Shown: in pieces, positions 16,503 to 24,732 of the stretch | How positions within the stretch are numbered: the stretch's first letter is position 1 | Layout: each line of letters opens with the position of its first letter | From: Nocardia gamkensis NBRC 108242 | Lineage (GTDB): Bacteria; Actinomycetota; Actinomycetes; Mycobacteriales; Mycobacteriaceae | Reading direction: 5' to 3' | DNA length: 64,000 nt | Assembly: GCF_001612985.1 (NCBI RefSeq) | Contig: NZ_BDBM01000028.1 | Location: 62,001-126,000, forward strand | Made by a program: the position numbers and the translations under genes | The notes under the pieces: model-generated | Database searches by the model: none | Told to the model about the DNA's origin: nothing | What the model saw: the letters and a program-made list of their open reading frames with translations, nothing else

Positions 16503-16671
16503 ACGGCTCTCCGTTCGAACATCCCGAGACGCGGTCGGATCGGTGTGTTCGCCGCTCGTGGCGGCGAGGAACTCCGTTTGGCGGAACCATGAAGTCCGCA
16601 TGTTACGCGGAGAGCTGTGCCTGTAGGCGGCCGACGGGCGGACTTACAGCCTCGCCCGGCGGCTTACCGGA

Positions 16672-17892
16672 TCAGTGCGAAGGGCCGGACCCGTCGGCCG
16701 CGGCCCGCCGGGCGGCACCGACCGCCCGCTTGGCGATAGCCCATCGGTGCACCTCGGAGGGCCCGTCGTAGATGCGGAAAGGCCGCACCTCGCGGGACAG
16801 GCGCGCCAGCGGCAGGTCGTCGGAGACGCCGAGACCGCCGCACAACTGGATGCTCCGGTCGACGATGCGGAAGATCGCCTCGGCGGCGAACGTCTTCGCT
16901 ATCGAGGTGGCGTTGCCCGCGTGCTCCCCGCCGTCGAGTTCCCAGCAGGCGCGCACCAGCAGCGCACGGGTGGCGGCGATGTCGATCTCGTTGTCGGCGA
17001 TCATCTGCTGCGCCAGGCCGAGATCGCCGATGCGGGCACCGAATCCTTCGCGCTGAGCGACGCGCGCGACGGCGATGTCGTGACCGCGCCGAGCCGCGCC
17101 GAGCCACCGCATCACGTGCGTCATGCGGGCAGGACCCAGCCGCACCTGGGCGTATTCGAAGCCGCGGTCGACAGCGCCCAGTACCGCTTCGTCGGGAACG
17201 AACATGTCCTCGAAGAAGACCTCGCAATGGCCGCCGATCATGGCCCGGTCGAGCGTGGTGATGTGCCTGCCCACACGCAGGCCGGGGGTGTCGGCAGGGG
17301 CCAGGAACATGGTCGCCCCGCCGCGCTGGCCGGGTTCGCCGGAGGTGCGGGCCATCACGATGAAGAAGCCCGCGCCGTCCGCGCCGGTGATGAAGTACTT
17401 GTGACCGTCGATGCGCCAGCCGCCGTCGGCGCGGACGGCCCGGGTGGCCAGCGCCGCTGGATCGGAGCCCGCGCCGGGTGCGGGCTCCGTCATCGCGAAG
17501 GCGGAGCGCACCGCCCCGCGGGCGAGCGGCTCGAGGTAGCGCGACTTCTGCTCCGGGTCGGCGATGTGGGCGAGCATGTGCACATTGCCCTCGTCCGGCG
17601 CCGCGATGTTGAGCGCGGTCGGACCGAACAGCGAGTAGCCCGCCTCTTCGAACACCGGGGCGCGATCCGACATCGACAGCCCGTGACCGCCGTACTCGAC
17701 GGGCGCGTGCGGCGCGAAGACGCCTGCTCGGCGCGCCTGCTCGTTCAGCGTGACGCGCAGCTCGTCACCACCCGCGGCGGTGATGTCGCCGTGGTGTTCG
17801 TCCTCGATCGGCAGCACCGTCTCCCGCACGAACGCGCGGGTGCGTTCGGTCAGCGCCCGTACTTCGTCGGAATAGGTCAGATCGATCGGCAT
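16672..17892 (-). CDS. Acyl-CoA dehydrogenase
   Basis: A 406-residue FAD-dependent acyl-CoA dehydrogenase. It has the family N-terminal helical domain, the signature FAMTEPAPGAGSDP with the flavin-contacting residues, GHKYFITGADGA, and the C-terminal four-helix bundle ending with ELCGGLGV-like QLCGGLGVSDDLPLA and YDGPSEVHR. The Glu/Arg set suggests alpha-beta desaturation of an acyl-CoA, with branched or cyclic substrates possible. ATG 17892 is preceded by GAGGAGG and gives the start MPIDLTY; an upstream ATG at 17964 is less likely. It diverges from an XRE-TetR fusion regulator. Confidence 0.9.
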   Translation of the reverse strand: MPIDLTYSDEVRALTERTRAFVRETVLPIEDEHHGDITAAGGDELRVTLNEQARRAGVFAPHAPVEYGGHGLSMSDRAPVFEEAGYSLFGPTALNIAAPDEGNVHMLAHIADPEQKSRYLEPLARGAVRSAFAMTEPAPGAGSDPAALATRAVRADGGWRIDGHKYFITGADGAGFFIVMARTSGEPGQRGGATMFLAPADTPGLRVGRHITTLDRAMIGGHCEVFFEDMFVPDEAVLGAVDRGFEYAQVRLGPARMTHVMRWLGAARRGHDIAVARVAQREGFGARIGDLGLAQQMIADNEIDIAATRALLVRACWELDGGEHAGNATSIAKTFAAEAIFRIVDRSIQLCGGLGVSDDLPLARLSREVRPFRIYDGPSEVHRWAIAKRAVGAARRAAADGSGPSH

Positions 17893-17947
17893 CGCGCATT
17901 CCTCCTCGGCGTCCGGAGCCTCGTCATCGGACCGAACGATCGCTCCA

Positions 17948-18050
17948 TCTGAACACTGTCTCACTGGGTTCGATCCGTGTCAAAGTGCCTCGGCCGCAGG
18001 TTATCGGCGGGGGAATGGTCGAAGTTTCGGATTCAGTTATTCTGAACACT
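17948..18050. promoter_or_regulatory. Duplicated TCTGAACACT boxes in divergent promoter region
   Basis: TCTGAACACT occurs at 17948-17957 and 18041-18050, the second directly before the regulator start and part of an inverted repeat TTCAG-N5-CTGAA (18032-18046). The two boxes flank the divergent control region of the acyl-CoA dehydrogenase and the regulator, so they are likely regulator-binding sites. Confidence 0.6.
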
Positions 18051-18935
18051 ATGGAAGATGAGGGAACGTCGCCGCACGAGGCGATCCGTAGTGCGCGCCG
18101 CGCCGCCGGCTTGTCGCTGCGCGAAGTGGCCCGCAGGCTCGAGGTGAGTCCCGCGACGCTCAGCGCCGTGGAGACGGGAAAGACCGGAATCTCGATTGCA
18201 CGCCTGACCCGGTTGGCCGACGTGCTCGGTGTGCGTGTCACGCATTTGCTCGGTGACATGGCCTCCGTGTCCCGGCCGAGCTACGACCGGACCGACACCG
18301 AGCCGGGGGCACACGGCGGCTGGCGTGACTTCGCTCCGCTGGACGTCGACCCGGTGCTGGCCGCCGCCCTCGTCTCGTTCGTCGAGATCGGCTATCACGG
18401 CACGACCGTGCGCGCCCTGGCCCGGCGGGCGGGCACCAGCGTTCCCGGCCTCTACCACCACTACCGCGACAAGCACGAGCTACTTGTGCGCATCCTCGAC
18501 CTGACCATGGACGAACTGCACTGGCGCGTGCGCGCCGCCCGCGCGGAGGGCCGCGACAGCGTGCACCGGGTGCGCCTGATCGTCGAAGCCTTGGCCTTGT
18601 TCCACACCCACCGCCGCGACCTCGGGTTCATCGGCGCCAGCGAGATGCGCAGTCTGTCTCCGGGCGAACGCGTGCGCATCGCCCGTTCCCGCCGTGACAT
18701 CCAGGCCATCCTGGATGACGCGATCACCGAGGCCCATGGCGAGGGCCGCATCGCCACTCCCGATATCCGGGCGGCGGGTCGAGCCATCGCCACCATGTGC
18801 ACCGCCATCCCGCAGTGGTTTCGCGAGTCCGGCCCGGCGACGCCGGAGGAAGTGGCCGCACGGTACGGCGATTTCGCCCTGGGCGTGCTCGGGATCCATC
18901 CTGCGAACCAGCCGCATCGCTCCCGCCTCACCTAG
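18051..18935 (+). CDS. Fused XRE-type and TetR-type transcriptional regulator
   Basis: A 294-residue regulator with two DNA-binding modules. Residues about 10-70 form an XRE/Cro-type helix-turn-helix (SLREVARRLEVSPATLSAVE), and residues about 105-160 form a TetR-type helix-turn-helix (TTVRALARRAGTSVPGLYHHYRDKHEL) followed by a TetR ligand domain. ATG 18051 was chosen because it begins MEDEGTSPHE directly after the second TCTGAACACT box; upstream in-frame starts would read through the operator. It is likely to control the divergent acyl-CoA dehydrogenase and possibly the hydrolase downstream. Confidence 0.85.
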   Translation: MEDEGTSPHEAIRSARRAAGLSLREVARRLEVSPATLSAVETGKTGISIARLTRLADVLGVRVTHLLGDMASVSRPSYDRTDTEPGAHGGWRDFAPLDVDPVLAAALVSFVEIGYHGTTVRALARRAGTSVPGLYHHYRDKHELLVRILDLTMDELHWRVRAARAEGRDSVHRVRLIVEALALFHTHRRDLGFIGASEMRSLSPGERVRIARSRRDIQAILDDAITEAHGEGRIATPDIRAAGRAIATMCTAIPQWFRESGPATPEEVAARYGDFALGVLGIHPANQPHRSRLT

Positions 18936-19047
18936 GTGGCGATAGACCACACCCTCGGGGACCGGACACCACCACTCGGGGGCCTGATGCCGGCGGCTGG
19001 AACGGCGGACAGTAAGACGTGTCACCGCCGGCGAACCGGAGCATCCC

Positions 19048-19995
19048 ATGTCGATCCCCAGCACAATCCCCACCGCGGCGGAGCGGCGTGCCACGGTCCG
19101 GACCGAAGACGGCGTGACCCTCGCGGTTCGCGAATACGGTCCGCGCGACGCGGACCTCACCGTCGTGTTGCTGCACGGACATTGCCTGCGCACCGAGTCC
19201 TGGACCTACGTTCGCGACGCCCTGCTGCGCAGGAACCCCGGCGCGCGGGTCGTCTGCTACGACCACCGCGGTCACGGCGAGTCCGCCTCGGCGCCCCGGC
19301 AGACCTACAACCTCGAGCAACTCGGCCGCGACCTGCGGGTGGTTCTCGACGCCGTGGCCCCCACCGGACCGGTCGCCCTCGTCGGTCACTCGATGGGCGG
19401 CATGACCGCGCTGACCTACGCCCGCCGCAACCCGCACGAGATCGGCACCCGCATCGTCGGCGTCGCGCTCCTCGCGACCGCTGCCGACGGGCTGGCCGAC
19501 GCGGGCTTCGGCCGGCTGCTGCGCAACCCGGTCGTCTCCGTCTTCCAGGCGGCCGTCCGCCGTGCCCCGCGCCTGATGCACCACGCGAAGCTCGCGGCCT
19601 GCAAGCTCTTCGCCCCGATCATCCGCACCGCGGAATTCGGTGATGGCGAGGTGAGCTCCCGGGTGCTCGCCCTGGCCAACGCGATGCGCAACGAGACACC
19701 GATCGTCACGATGGCGAGCTTCTTGAGCGACTTCATGGTCTATGACCGAACCGACGCGCTCCCGGTTCTCTCCCGGATCCCCACGTTGGTGCTGTGCGGC
19801 TCCGCCGACCTGATGACGCCGCCGTCGCATTCCGTCGCGATGGCCGCCGCCGTCGAGTACTCGGACTTCGTGATGATCGATGGCGCGGGTCACTCCGTGA
19901 TCCTGGAGCAGCCCGGCCAGGTGGCCGAGGCCGTCGCACGCCTGATGGCGCGGGCCGGTGAGGTCGGCGCCGCCGACCTCACCTACGCCGCCTGA
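19048..19995 (+). CDS. Alpha/beta hydrolase
   Basis: A 315-residue cytosolic serine hydrolase. It shows LLHGHCLRTESW (oxyanion region), DHRGHGES, the nucleophile elbow GHSMGG, the acid in CGSADLMTP and the catalytic His in GAGHSVILEQP, a complete triad. The order is as in epoxide hydrolase/lipase/lactonase relatives; the substrate cannot be told. It lies 112 bases after the XRE-TetR regulator and runs into the convergent acyl-CoA ligase with only seven bases between them. Confidence 0.85.
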   Translation: MSIPSTIPTAAERRATVRTEDGVTLAVREYGPRDADLTVVLLHGHCLRTESWTYVRDALLRRNPGARVVCYDHRGHGESASAPRQTYNLEQLGRDLRVVLDAVAPTGPVALVGHSMGGMTALTYARRNPHEIGTRIVGVALLATAADGLADAGFGRLLRNPVVSVFQAAVRRAPRLMHHAKLAACKLFAPIIRTAEFGDGEVSSRVLALANAMRNETPIVTMASFLSDFMVYDRTDALPVLSRIPTLVLCGSADLMTPPSHSVAMAAAVEYSDFVMIDGAGHSVILEQPGQVAEAVARLMARAGEVGAADLTYAA

Positions 19996-20002
19996 GCGAC
20001 AC

Positions 20003-21535
20003 TCACACGTACCGCTGGCGGAGTTTGCCCTTGACCAGCTTCCCCGTGGGGGTCCGGGGCAGGTCGTCGGCGAAGTCGAAACTCTTCGGCACCTTGTAGT
20101 GGGCGATGCGCTCGCGCAGGTAGTCGCGCAGCTCCGCGGCGAGTTCCTGGCCCGGTTCGACGCCCGGCGCCGGTTGGACGACTGCCTTGACCGATTCGCC
20201 CATCTCCTCGTCGGGCACGCCGATCACCGCCACGTCGAGCACCCGGGGGTGCAGGGCGAGCGCGTCCTCGACCTCCTGCGGGTAGATGTTCACGCCACCG
20301 GAGATGATCATGAAGGCCTTGCGGTCGGTGAGGAACAGATAGCCCTCCTCGTCCACGTAGCCGATATCGCCGGTGGTGGTCCAGGTCGGGTGTTCGGGGT
20401 GGACCGCCTCCGCCGTCTTGGCGGGGTCGTTGTGATAGGCGAAGGGGATCTCGTCGCGTTCGAAATAGACGGTGCCGATCTCGCCGGTGGGCAGTTCCGC
20501 GCCGTCGTCGCCGCACACCCGGATCGCCCCCAGACCGGCCCTGCCGACCGAGCCCGGCTTGCGCAACCACTGCTCGCTGTCGATGAAGGTGGCGCCGTTG
20601 GCCTCGGTCGAGGCGTAGTACTCGTGCAGGATCGGGCCCCACCAATCGATCATCGCCCGCTTCACGTCGACCGGACACGGTGCCGCCGCGTGCACGGCGA
20701 CCCGCAGGCTGGACACGTCGTAGCGGGCGCGGACCGCCTCGTCGAGCTTCAGCATCCGGACGAACATGGTGGGCACCCACTGGCTGTGCGTCACGCGGTA
20801 GCGCTGGATTGCGGCCAGCGCCTGCTCGGCGTCGAATTTCTCCATGATCACCAAAGTTCCGCCGAGCGCGTGGACCACGCCACCGAAGCGCAGCGGCGCG
20901 GCGTGATAGAGCGGGGCGGGGGAGAGGTAGACCGTCTCGGTGTCGAATCCATAGAGCGGGCCGAAGATCGCGGTATAGGTGTCGCCGGGCGCATCGCCGA
21001 CCTGCCGGTCCGGCAGGGGCTGCTTGATGCCCTTGGGCCGTCCGGTGGTGCCCGAGGAATAGAGCATGTCCGCGCCGCGCGGCTGGTCCGGCAGGGGTTC
21101 GGGCGAGGCCGCCGCCCGGGCGTCCTCATAGGACTTGTACCCCTGCACCGGGCCGCCGAAGGCGAGGCGGATATCGACCGAGGGGGTCTGCGCCACGATC
21201 TGCTCGGCGGCGCCGGCGAGACCAGCCGACACGATCAGCGCCCTGGCTCCGCAGTCGTTGACGATGTAGCTGATCTCGCTCGGCGACAGATGCCGGTTGA
21301 CGGCGGTGATGTAAAGCCCCGTTCGCAATGCCGCCCAGTAGACCTCGTAGACTTTCGGGTCGTTCCCGGACAGTAGCGCGACATGATCACCTTTGCGCAA
21401 CCCCGCGTCGTACAGGTGGCGGGCCAGCCGGACCGAGTTCTCCTCGAGTTCCCGATAGGTCAGCACTTCACCGCTCTCGGCGCGGACAACAGCCGGTTTT
21501 TCAGGAAATCGGTCGACGTGTGCGCCGGGGTACAT
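20003..21535 (-). CDS. Acyl-CoA synthetase (FadD-like AMP-binding enzyme)
   Basis: A 510-residue adenylate-forming ligase that should activate a carboxylic acid to its CoA thioester through an acyl-AMP. It has the P-loop-like YSSGTTGRPKG, the TTGDIGYVDEEGYLFLTDR hinge region, ISGGVNIYPQEVE and the C-terminal catalytic lysine in PRTPTGKLVKGKLR. The type is close to FadD/bile-acid-CoA-ligase-like enzymes of sterol and fatty acid catabolism. ATG 21535 (MYPGAHV) has AGGAG four bases upstream. The acyl-CoA dehydrogenase at 16672 could act on the product, but linkage is only by proximity. Confidence 0.9.
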   Translation of the reverse strand: MYPGAHVDRFPEKPAVVRAESGEVLTYRELEENSVRLARHLYDAGLRKGDHVALLSGNDPKVYEVYWAALRTGLYITAVNRHLSPSEISYIVNDCGARALIVSAGLAGAAEQIVAQTPSVDIRLAFGGPVQGYKSYEDARAAASPEPLPDQPRGADMLYSSGTTGRPKGIKQPLPDRQVGDAPGDTYTAIFGPLYGFDTETVYLSPAPLYHAAPLRFGGVVHALGGTLVIMEKFDAEQALAAIQRYRVTHSQWVPTMFVRMLKLDEAVRARYDVSSLRVAVHAAAPCPVDVKRAMIDWWGPILHEYYASTEANGATFIDSEQWLRKPGSVGRAGLGAIRVCGDDGAELPTGEIGTVYFERDEIPFAYHNDPAKTAEAVHPEHPTWTTTGDIGYVDEEGYLFLTDRKAFMIISGGVNIYPQEVEDALALHPRVLDVAVIGVPDEEMGESVKAVVQPAPGVEPGQELAAELRDYLRERIAHYKVPKSFDFADDLPRTPTGKLVKGKLRQRYV

Positions 21536-21719
21536 GCGGCTCCTCGGTGGAACGGAGCGGTCGGTGCCCGACCGCCCGGCCTGCGCGGGCTCCCCGGACC
21601 GTCGGCCGCGCCGACATCCCTGGTGTCCCGCAGAGCGGTTGCTCTGCCACCGTACGATAGCTGAAAGTAAACGGCGGTTCTGGTTTATTCGGCACAATCG
21701 ATTTCGGGCCGGAGAGGCG

Positions 21720-22031
21720 ATGAGCCGACTGGCCGGGCTGGCCTGGCCGCCGATCCCGTGGCCGGACCGCCCCGCTGCGCTGCGAACTCGGCTGTGGATC
21801 GGCGCCGCGGCGTGGAAGCCGTCGCCGGAGCCGGACGCGATGACCGCCGACCGCTGGTTCCGCGACATCGGCGTGCCCCAGTCGTTGCGGAAGCCGACCC
21901 TGCACCAGCTCGTGATCGGCCTGCTGTGGCCGCCGCGCCCTGAGCGGCGCAGCGGGTTCACGCTTTTCGACGATGTTCGTCCGGTTATTCCACTCGAAGT
22001 GGGCAATACGGTCCATGGAGAGGTGAGAATC
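21720..22031 (+). other. Coding-like segment in frame with the DUF1206 gene
   Basis: From an ATG at 21720, preceded by GGAGAGG, a frame with strong GC at third codon positions runs to about 21955 and then loses that bias, yet no stop occurs until the end of the DUF1206 gene. The peptide is not low-complexity (for example TADRWFRDIGVPQSLRKPTLH). It may be a degraded small gene that has lost its stop, or an N-terminal extension of the membrane protein. I do not recognise the sequence. Confidence 0.4.
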
Positions 22032-22970
22032 ATGAGCTTGTTCCGAAGTGCTGACAGATATCGACGGCGCCGCACCCGCAGCGGGGGGTACGGCCGGTGG
22101 CGCAGCGGTTACGGAAGCGGCTGGCGCAGCCGGTATGGCAGCCGATGGCGGCGCGACAGCAGGGGTCCGCGCAGGCACGCGGGATCCGGGGGATTGGCGG
22201 GGGCCGCGCGATTCGGCTTCATCGCACGCGGAATCGCTTACATCGTCATCGGTATTCTCGCCTTCATGCTGGCGGTCGGCACCGCGCAACATGAGCCGAC
22301 CGCGGGCGGGGCGCTCGCCGCGCTCGCCGATAAACCGTTGGGCTATCTGCTGCTGTGGATCCTTGCCCTCGGATTCGCCGCCCTGGCCGCGTGGCGGCTG
22401 GCGCAGGCTGCCGGCGCGCCCGCGGGGAGCCCGAGCGGACTCCGCCTGCGCGCGTTGGCCATCGGGCTGGTCTACGCCATAGCGTTCTTCGTCATCCTGC
22501 GGTTCGTCGTGGACGGCCGGACGCCACAGCCCGGTGAGGCCGTCGCACGCGACGTGACCGCCCGGATCCTGGCCTGGGACGGTGGGCAAGTGGTCGTCCT
22601 GCTGATCGGTTCGGTCATCCTCGCCTTGGGCGTCCTGACCACCCTGCGCGGGCTTCGTCTGGCTTTCGTCGACGACCTGCGGATGGGCTGGATGACCCAG
22701 GCGTCCCGTGAAAGCGTGATCTGGCTGGGCCGGTTCGGTTATCTGGCGCGGGGCTTGATCGTCATGGGGATCGGGCTCGCCGCGGTGGTGGCGGCCGCGA
22801 ACTACGAGCCGGCGAACGTCAAGGGCGTCGATGCGGTACTGCACGATTTCGCCGGCAGTACGCTCGGTCCTTGGCTGCTCATCCTGGTATCCGTCGGCTT
22901 GATGGCGTTCGGGGTTCTGTCGTTCCTGCAAGCGAAGTACCGGCGGACCTACGGAGGGGTTCCGGTGTGA
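22032..22970 (+). CDS. DUF1206 membrane protein
   Basis: A 312-residue integral membrane protein. After an Arg/Ser/Gly-rich cytoplasmic N-terminus (about residues 1-60) come roughly six hydrophobic segments arranged as three two-helix DUF1206 units, each opening with an ARFGFIARGIAYIVIG-like phrase (RFGYLARGLIVMGIG in the last). The function of DUF1206 proteins is unknown. ATG 22032 was chosen because GGAGAGG lies seven bases upstream, although the frame continues upstream without a stop. A weak SigF-like GGTTA...GGGCAA pair (about 21983-22006) precedes it. Confidence 0.85.
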   Translation: MSLFRSADRYRRRRTRSGGYGRWRSGYGSGWRSRYGSRWRRDSRGPRRHAGSGGLAGAARFGFIARGIAYIVIGILAFMLAVGTAQHEPTAGGALAALADKPLGYLLLWILALGFAALAAWRLAQAAGAPAGSPSGLRLRALAIGLVYAIAFFVILRFVVDGRTPQPGEAVARDVTARILAWDGGQVVVLLIGSVILALGVLTTLRGLRLAFVDDLRMGWMTQASRESVIWLGRFGYLARGLIVMGIGLAAVVAAANYEPANVKGVDAVLHDFAGSTLGPWLLILVSVGLMAFGVLSFLQAKYRRTYGGVPV

Positions 22971-23001
22971 ATCGGGCGAAGGTAGGCGGCGTCGTCGTCG
23001 C

Positions 23002-23484
23002 TTACCGCCGCTCGGCTTCGATCTTCGCGGCAAGGGCGGACCGCTCGGCCTGTTGCCGAGCGAAGAGTTCAGCGCTGAAGGCAGTCCACGCGTCCTCTTG
23101 CTCCGGAGTCGTTTGTGCTGCGTGCACTTCGGATTCGACATCGGGGTGGGCGTCGAGGAACCGGGCGAACAGCGAACCCATCTCCCGGCTGTGTCTGCGA
23201 TTGAGCTCGATTCGTCGCGGATCCATGCGTGGCCGGTCGTCGCAGAGCGCCAATTGGTCGTACACGACCAAGGCGACGCGCGTGGGGTCATCCGGCGGGT
23301 GCACGCGCAAGGTGTGATGGGGGTTCGGCCGGTCATCGATGATCACCACGGTGTCGGTGCCGAACGGAAGGTCCGCAGGCCAATCGATCTCGTCGGTGGC
23401 CTCCTCGACGAGCAACCGGGCGAGCCTTCCGCGCAGGCCAGTCTGGTTGTAGCGCAGTGGCGTAGCACCCTGATCTTCGCTCAT
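23002..23484 (-). CDS. Hypothetical protein
   Basis: A 160-residue soluble, acidic/basic mixed protein that I do not recognise. It begins MSEDQGATPLRYNQTG; the middle has a DLPFGTDTVVIIDD strand pattern and the C-terminal third (about residues 110-160) is a probable charged helix ending AKIEAERR. The gene runs in the same direction as, and 24 bases downstream of, the MarR gene, so they may share a transcript. Confidence 0.6.
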   Translation of the reverse strand: MSEDQGATPLRYNQTGLRGRLARLLVEEATDEIDWPADLPFGTDTVVIIDDRPNPHHTLRVHPPDDPTRVALVVYDQLALCDDRPRMDPRRIELNRRHSREMGSLFARFLDAHPDVESEVHAAQTTPEQEDAWTAFSAELFARQQAERSALAAKIEAERR

Positions 23485-23508
23485 GATGATCGCTCCCGAT
23501 TCTGATCG

Positions 23509-23964
23509 CTACCGGTCGGTGCGTGCGGCGGCGGGGTAGGGGTCGGTGATCTCGCGCAGGCGATTCAGCGCTTGCCGCAGCTGCCGCATTCCCTGGGCGC
23601 CCAGATGCGCCGCCCATTCCTGCTCGACGCGTTCGGCCACCGAATTGGCGAAACCGGCCGCTTGCTCGCCGCGTTCGGTCAGGCACACGAGGCGGGCCCT
23701 GCGGTCGCTCGGATCGGGGACCCGCTTCACATAACCGGCACGTTCGACCTGGTCGACGAGGAAGCCGGCGGTCTGTTTCGTGATCTGCGCTCGTTCGGCC
23801 AATTCGGTAAGGCGGGTGCCCGCGGCGTCGATCTGGGCGACTATTCTCGCCTGCGCGACGGTGATGTCGCCGAATCCCGAGTCGGTCAGAGCTGTCAGCA
23901 CCCGTTGCTCCATCGCCCGAAATGCGATCTGCATCAACAGGCCGACGTTGATCTCCTCCGCCAT
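23509..23964 (-). CDS. MarR family transcriptional regulator
   Basis: A 151-residue winged-helix regulator of the MarR family: RLTELAERAQITKQTAGFLVDQVERAGYV is the recognition region and DPSDRRARLVCLTERG the wing with the family DxRxR pattern. It diverges from the mycothiol-isomerase-like gene, and an inverted repeat GTCAG-N5-CTGAC lies between them, so it likely represses one or both sides in response to a small ligand. Confidence 0.9.
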   Translation of the reverse strand: MAEEINVGLLMQIAFRAMEQRVLTALTDSGFGDITVAQARIVAQIDAAGTRLTELAERAQITKQTAGFLVDQVERAGYVKRVPDPSDRRARLVCLTERGEQAAGFANSVAERVEQEWAAHLGAQGMRQLRQALNRLREITDPYPAAARTDR

Positions 23965-24003
23965 CCCACTCCTTGACGTTGGTACGAGAGGCTGACAATA
24001 TTA

Positions 24004-24018
24004 GTCAGATAGCCTGAC
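24004..24018. promoter_or_regulatory. GTCAG-N5-CTGAC operator between marR and MDMPI-like gene
   Basis: GTCAG (24004-24008) and CTGAC (24014-24018) form a perfect inverted repeat 39 bases before the marR start and 23 bases before the divergent gene. Binding by the adjacent MarR protein is inferred. Confidence 0.65.
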
Positions 24019-24040
24019 CAATTATATCGGAGGTGCCCTC

Positions 24041-24703
24041 ATGCCCGCCCGATCGACAGTCCTCGACCGTGAGAGCAGCTGGCAGGTCGTCGAGCAGCAG
24101 CGCCGCGCGATCGCGGGCCTGCTGGCCGAGCTGTCTCCGAAGGAGTGGGACCATCCCTCGCTCTGCGCCGGTCGGCGAGTCCGGCACGTAGCCGCCCACC
24201 TCGCGATGACACCGTCCCCGCCGCCGGTCGGCGTCATGATCGCGACCGGTCTGCGCGTCGGAGGCGACTACAACCGTCTGGTCGATCCGCTCGCCAGGCG
24301 TTACGCGGAAGTGCCCGTGGATCAGCTGGTTTCGGGCATACGAGACCAGGCGGGCGCACGCCGCATGCCGGTGCTGACCAACTACCGCAACGTCCTGATG
24401 GACACCGTGGTCCACGGCCAGGACATCGCCATCCCGCTCGGACGTACTCTCGACCTTCCCCCGGCGGCCGCCGCTATGGCTATCGCCCACGCGGTCACTC
24501 TCGGCCGGCCGGTCTTCGATCGCCGGCGGTTGCGCGGGATCAGCCTGCGCGCCACCGATATCGACTGGTCGTACGGCGCCGGGCCCGAGGTCCACGGTCC
24601 CGTCAGGGCATTGCTGTTGGCGGTCACAGGACGTACCGCGCGGCTGCGCGACCTGGCCGGCGCGGGTCTGGCGCCGTTGACCGAACGCCTCATCAGCGCC
24701 TGA
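24041..24703 (+). CDS. Maleylpyruvate isomerase/mycothiol-dependent (DinB-like) family protein
   Basis: A 220-residue protein of the actinobacterial maleylpyruvate isomerase N-terminal (TIGR03083/DinB-like) family. The four-helix bundle begins with SWQVVEQQRRAIAGLLAELS and has LCAGRRVRHVAAHLA, which replaces the more usual PxxC-GWTVxDLVAHL, and a later H in VVHGQDIAIPLG. These histidines are expected to hold a metal ion. Members use mycothiol or detoxify electrophiles, but most are uncharacterised. It is divergent from the MarR gene, its likely regulator. Confidence 0.75.
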   Translation: MPARSTVLDRESSWQVVEQQRRAIAGLLAELSPKEWDHPSLCAGRRVRHVAAHLAMTPSPPPVGVMIATGLRVGGDYNRLVDPLARRYAEVPVDQLVSGIRDQAGARRMPVLTNYRNVLMDTVVHGQDIAIPLGRTLDLPPAAAAMAIAHAVTLGRPVFDRRRLRGISLRATDIDWSYGAGPEVHGPVRALLLAVTGRTARLRDLAGAGLAPLTERLISA

Positions 24704-24732
24704 CCCGGATCACCCGGCCACGATTCCGGTGC

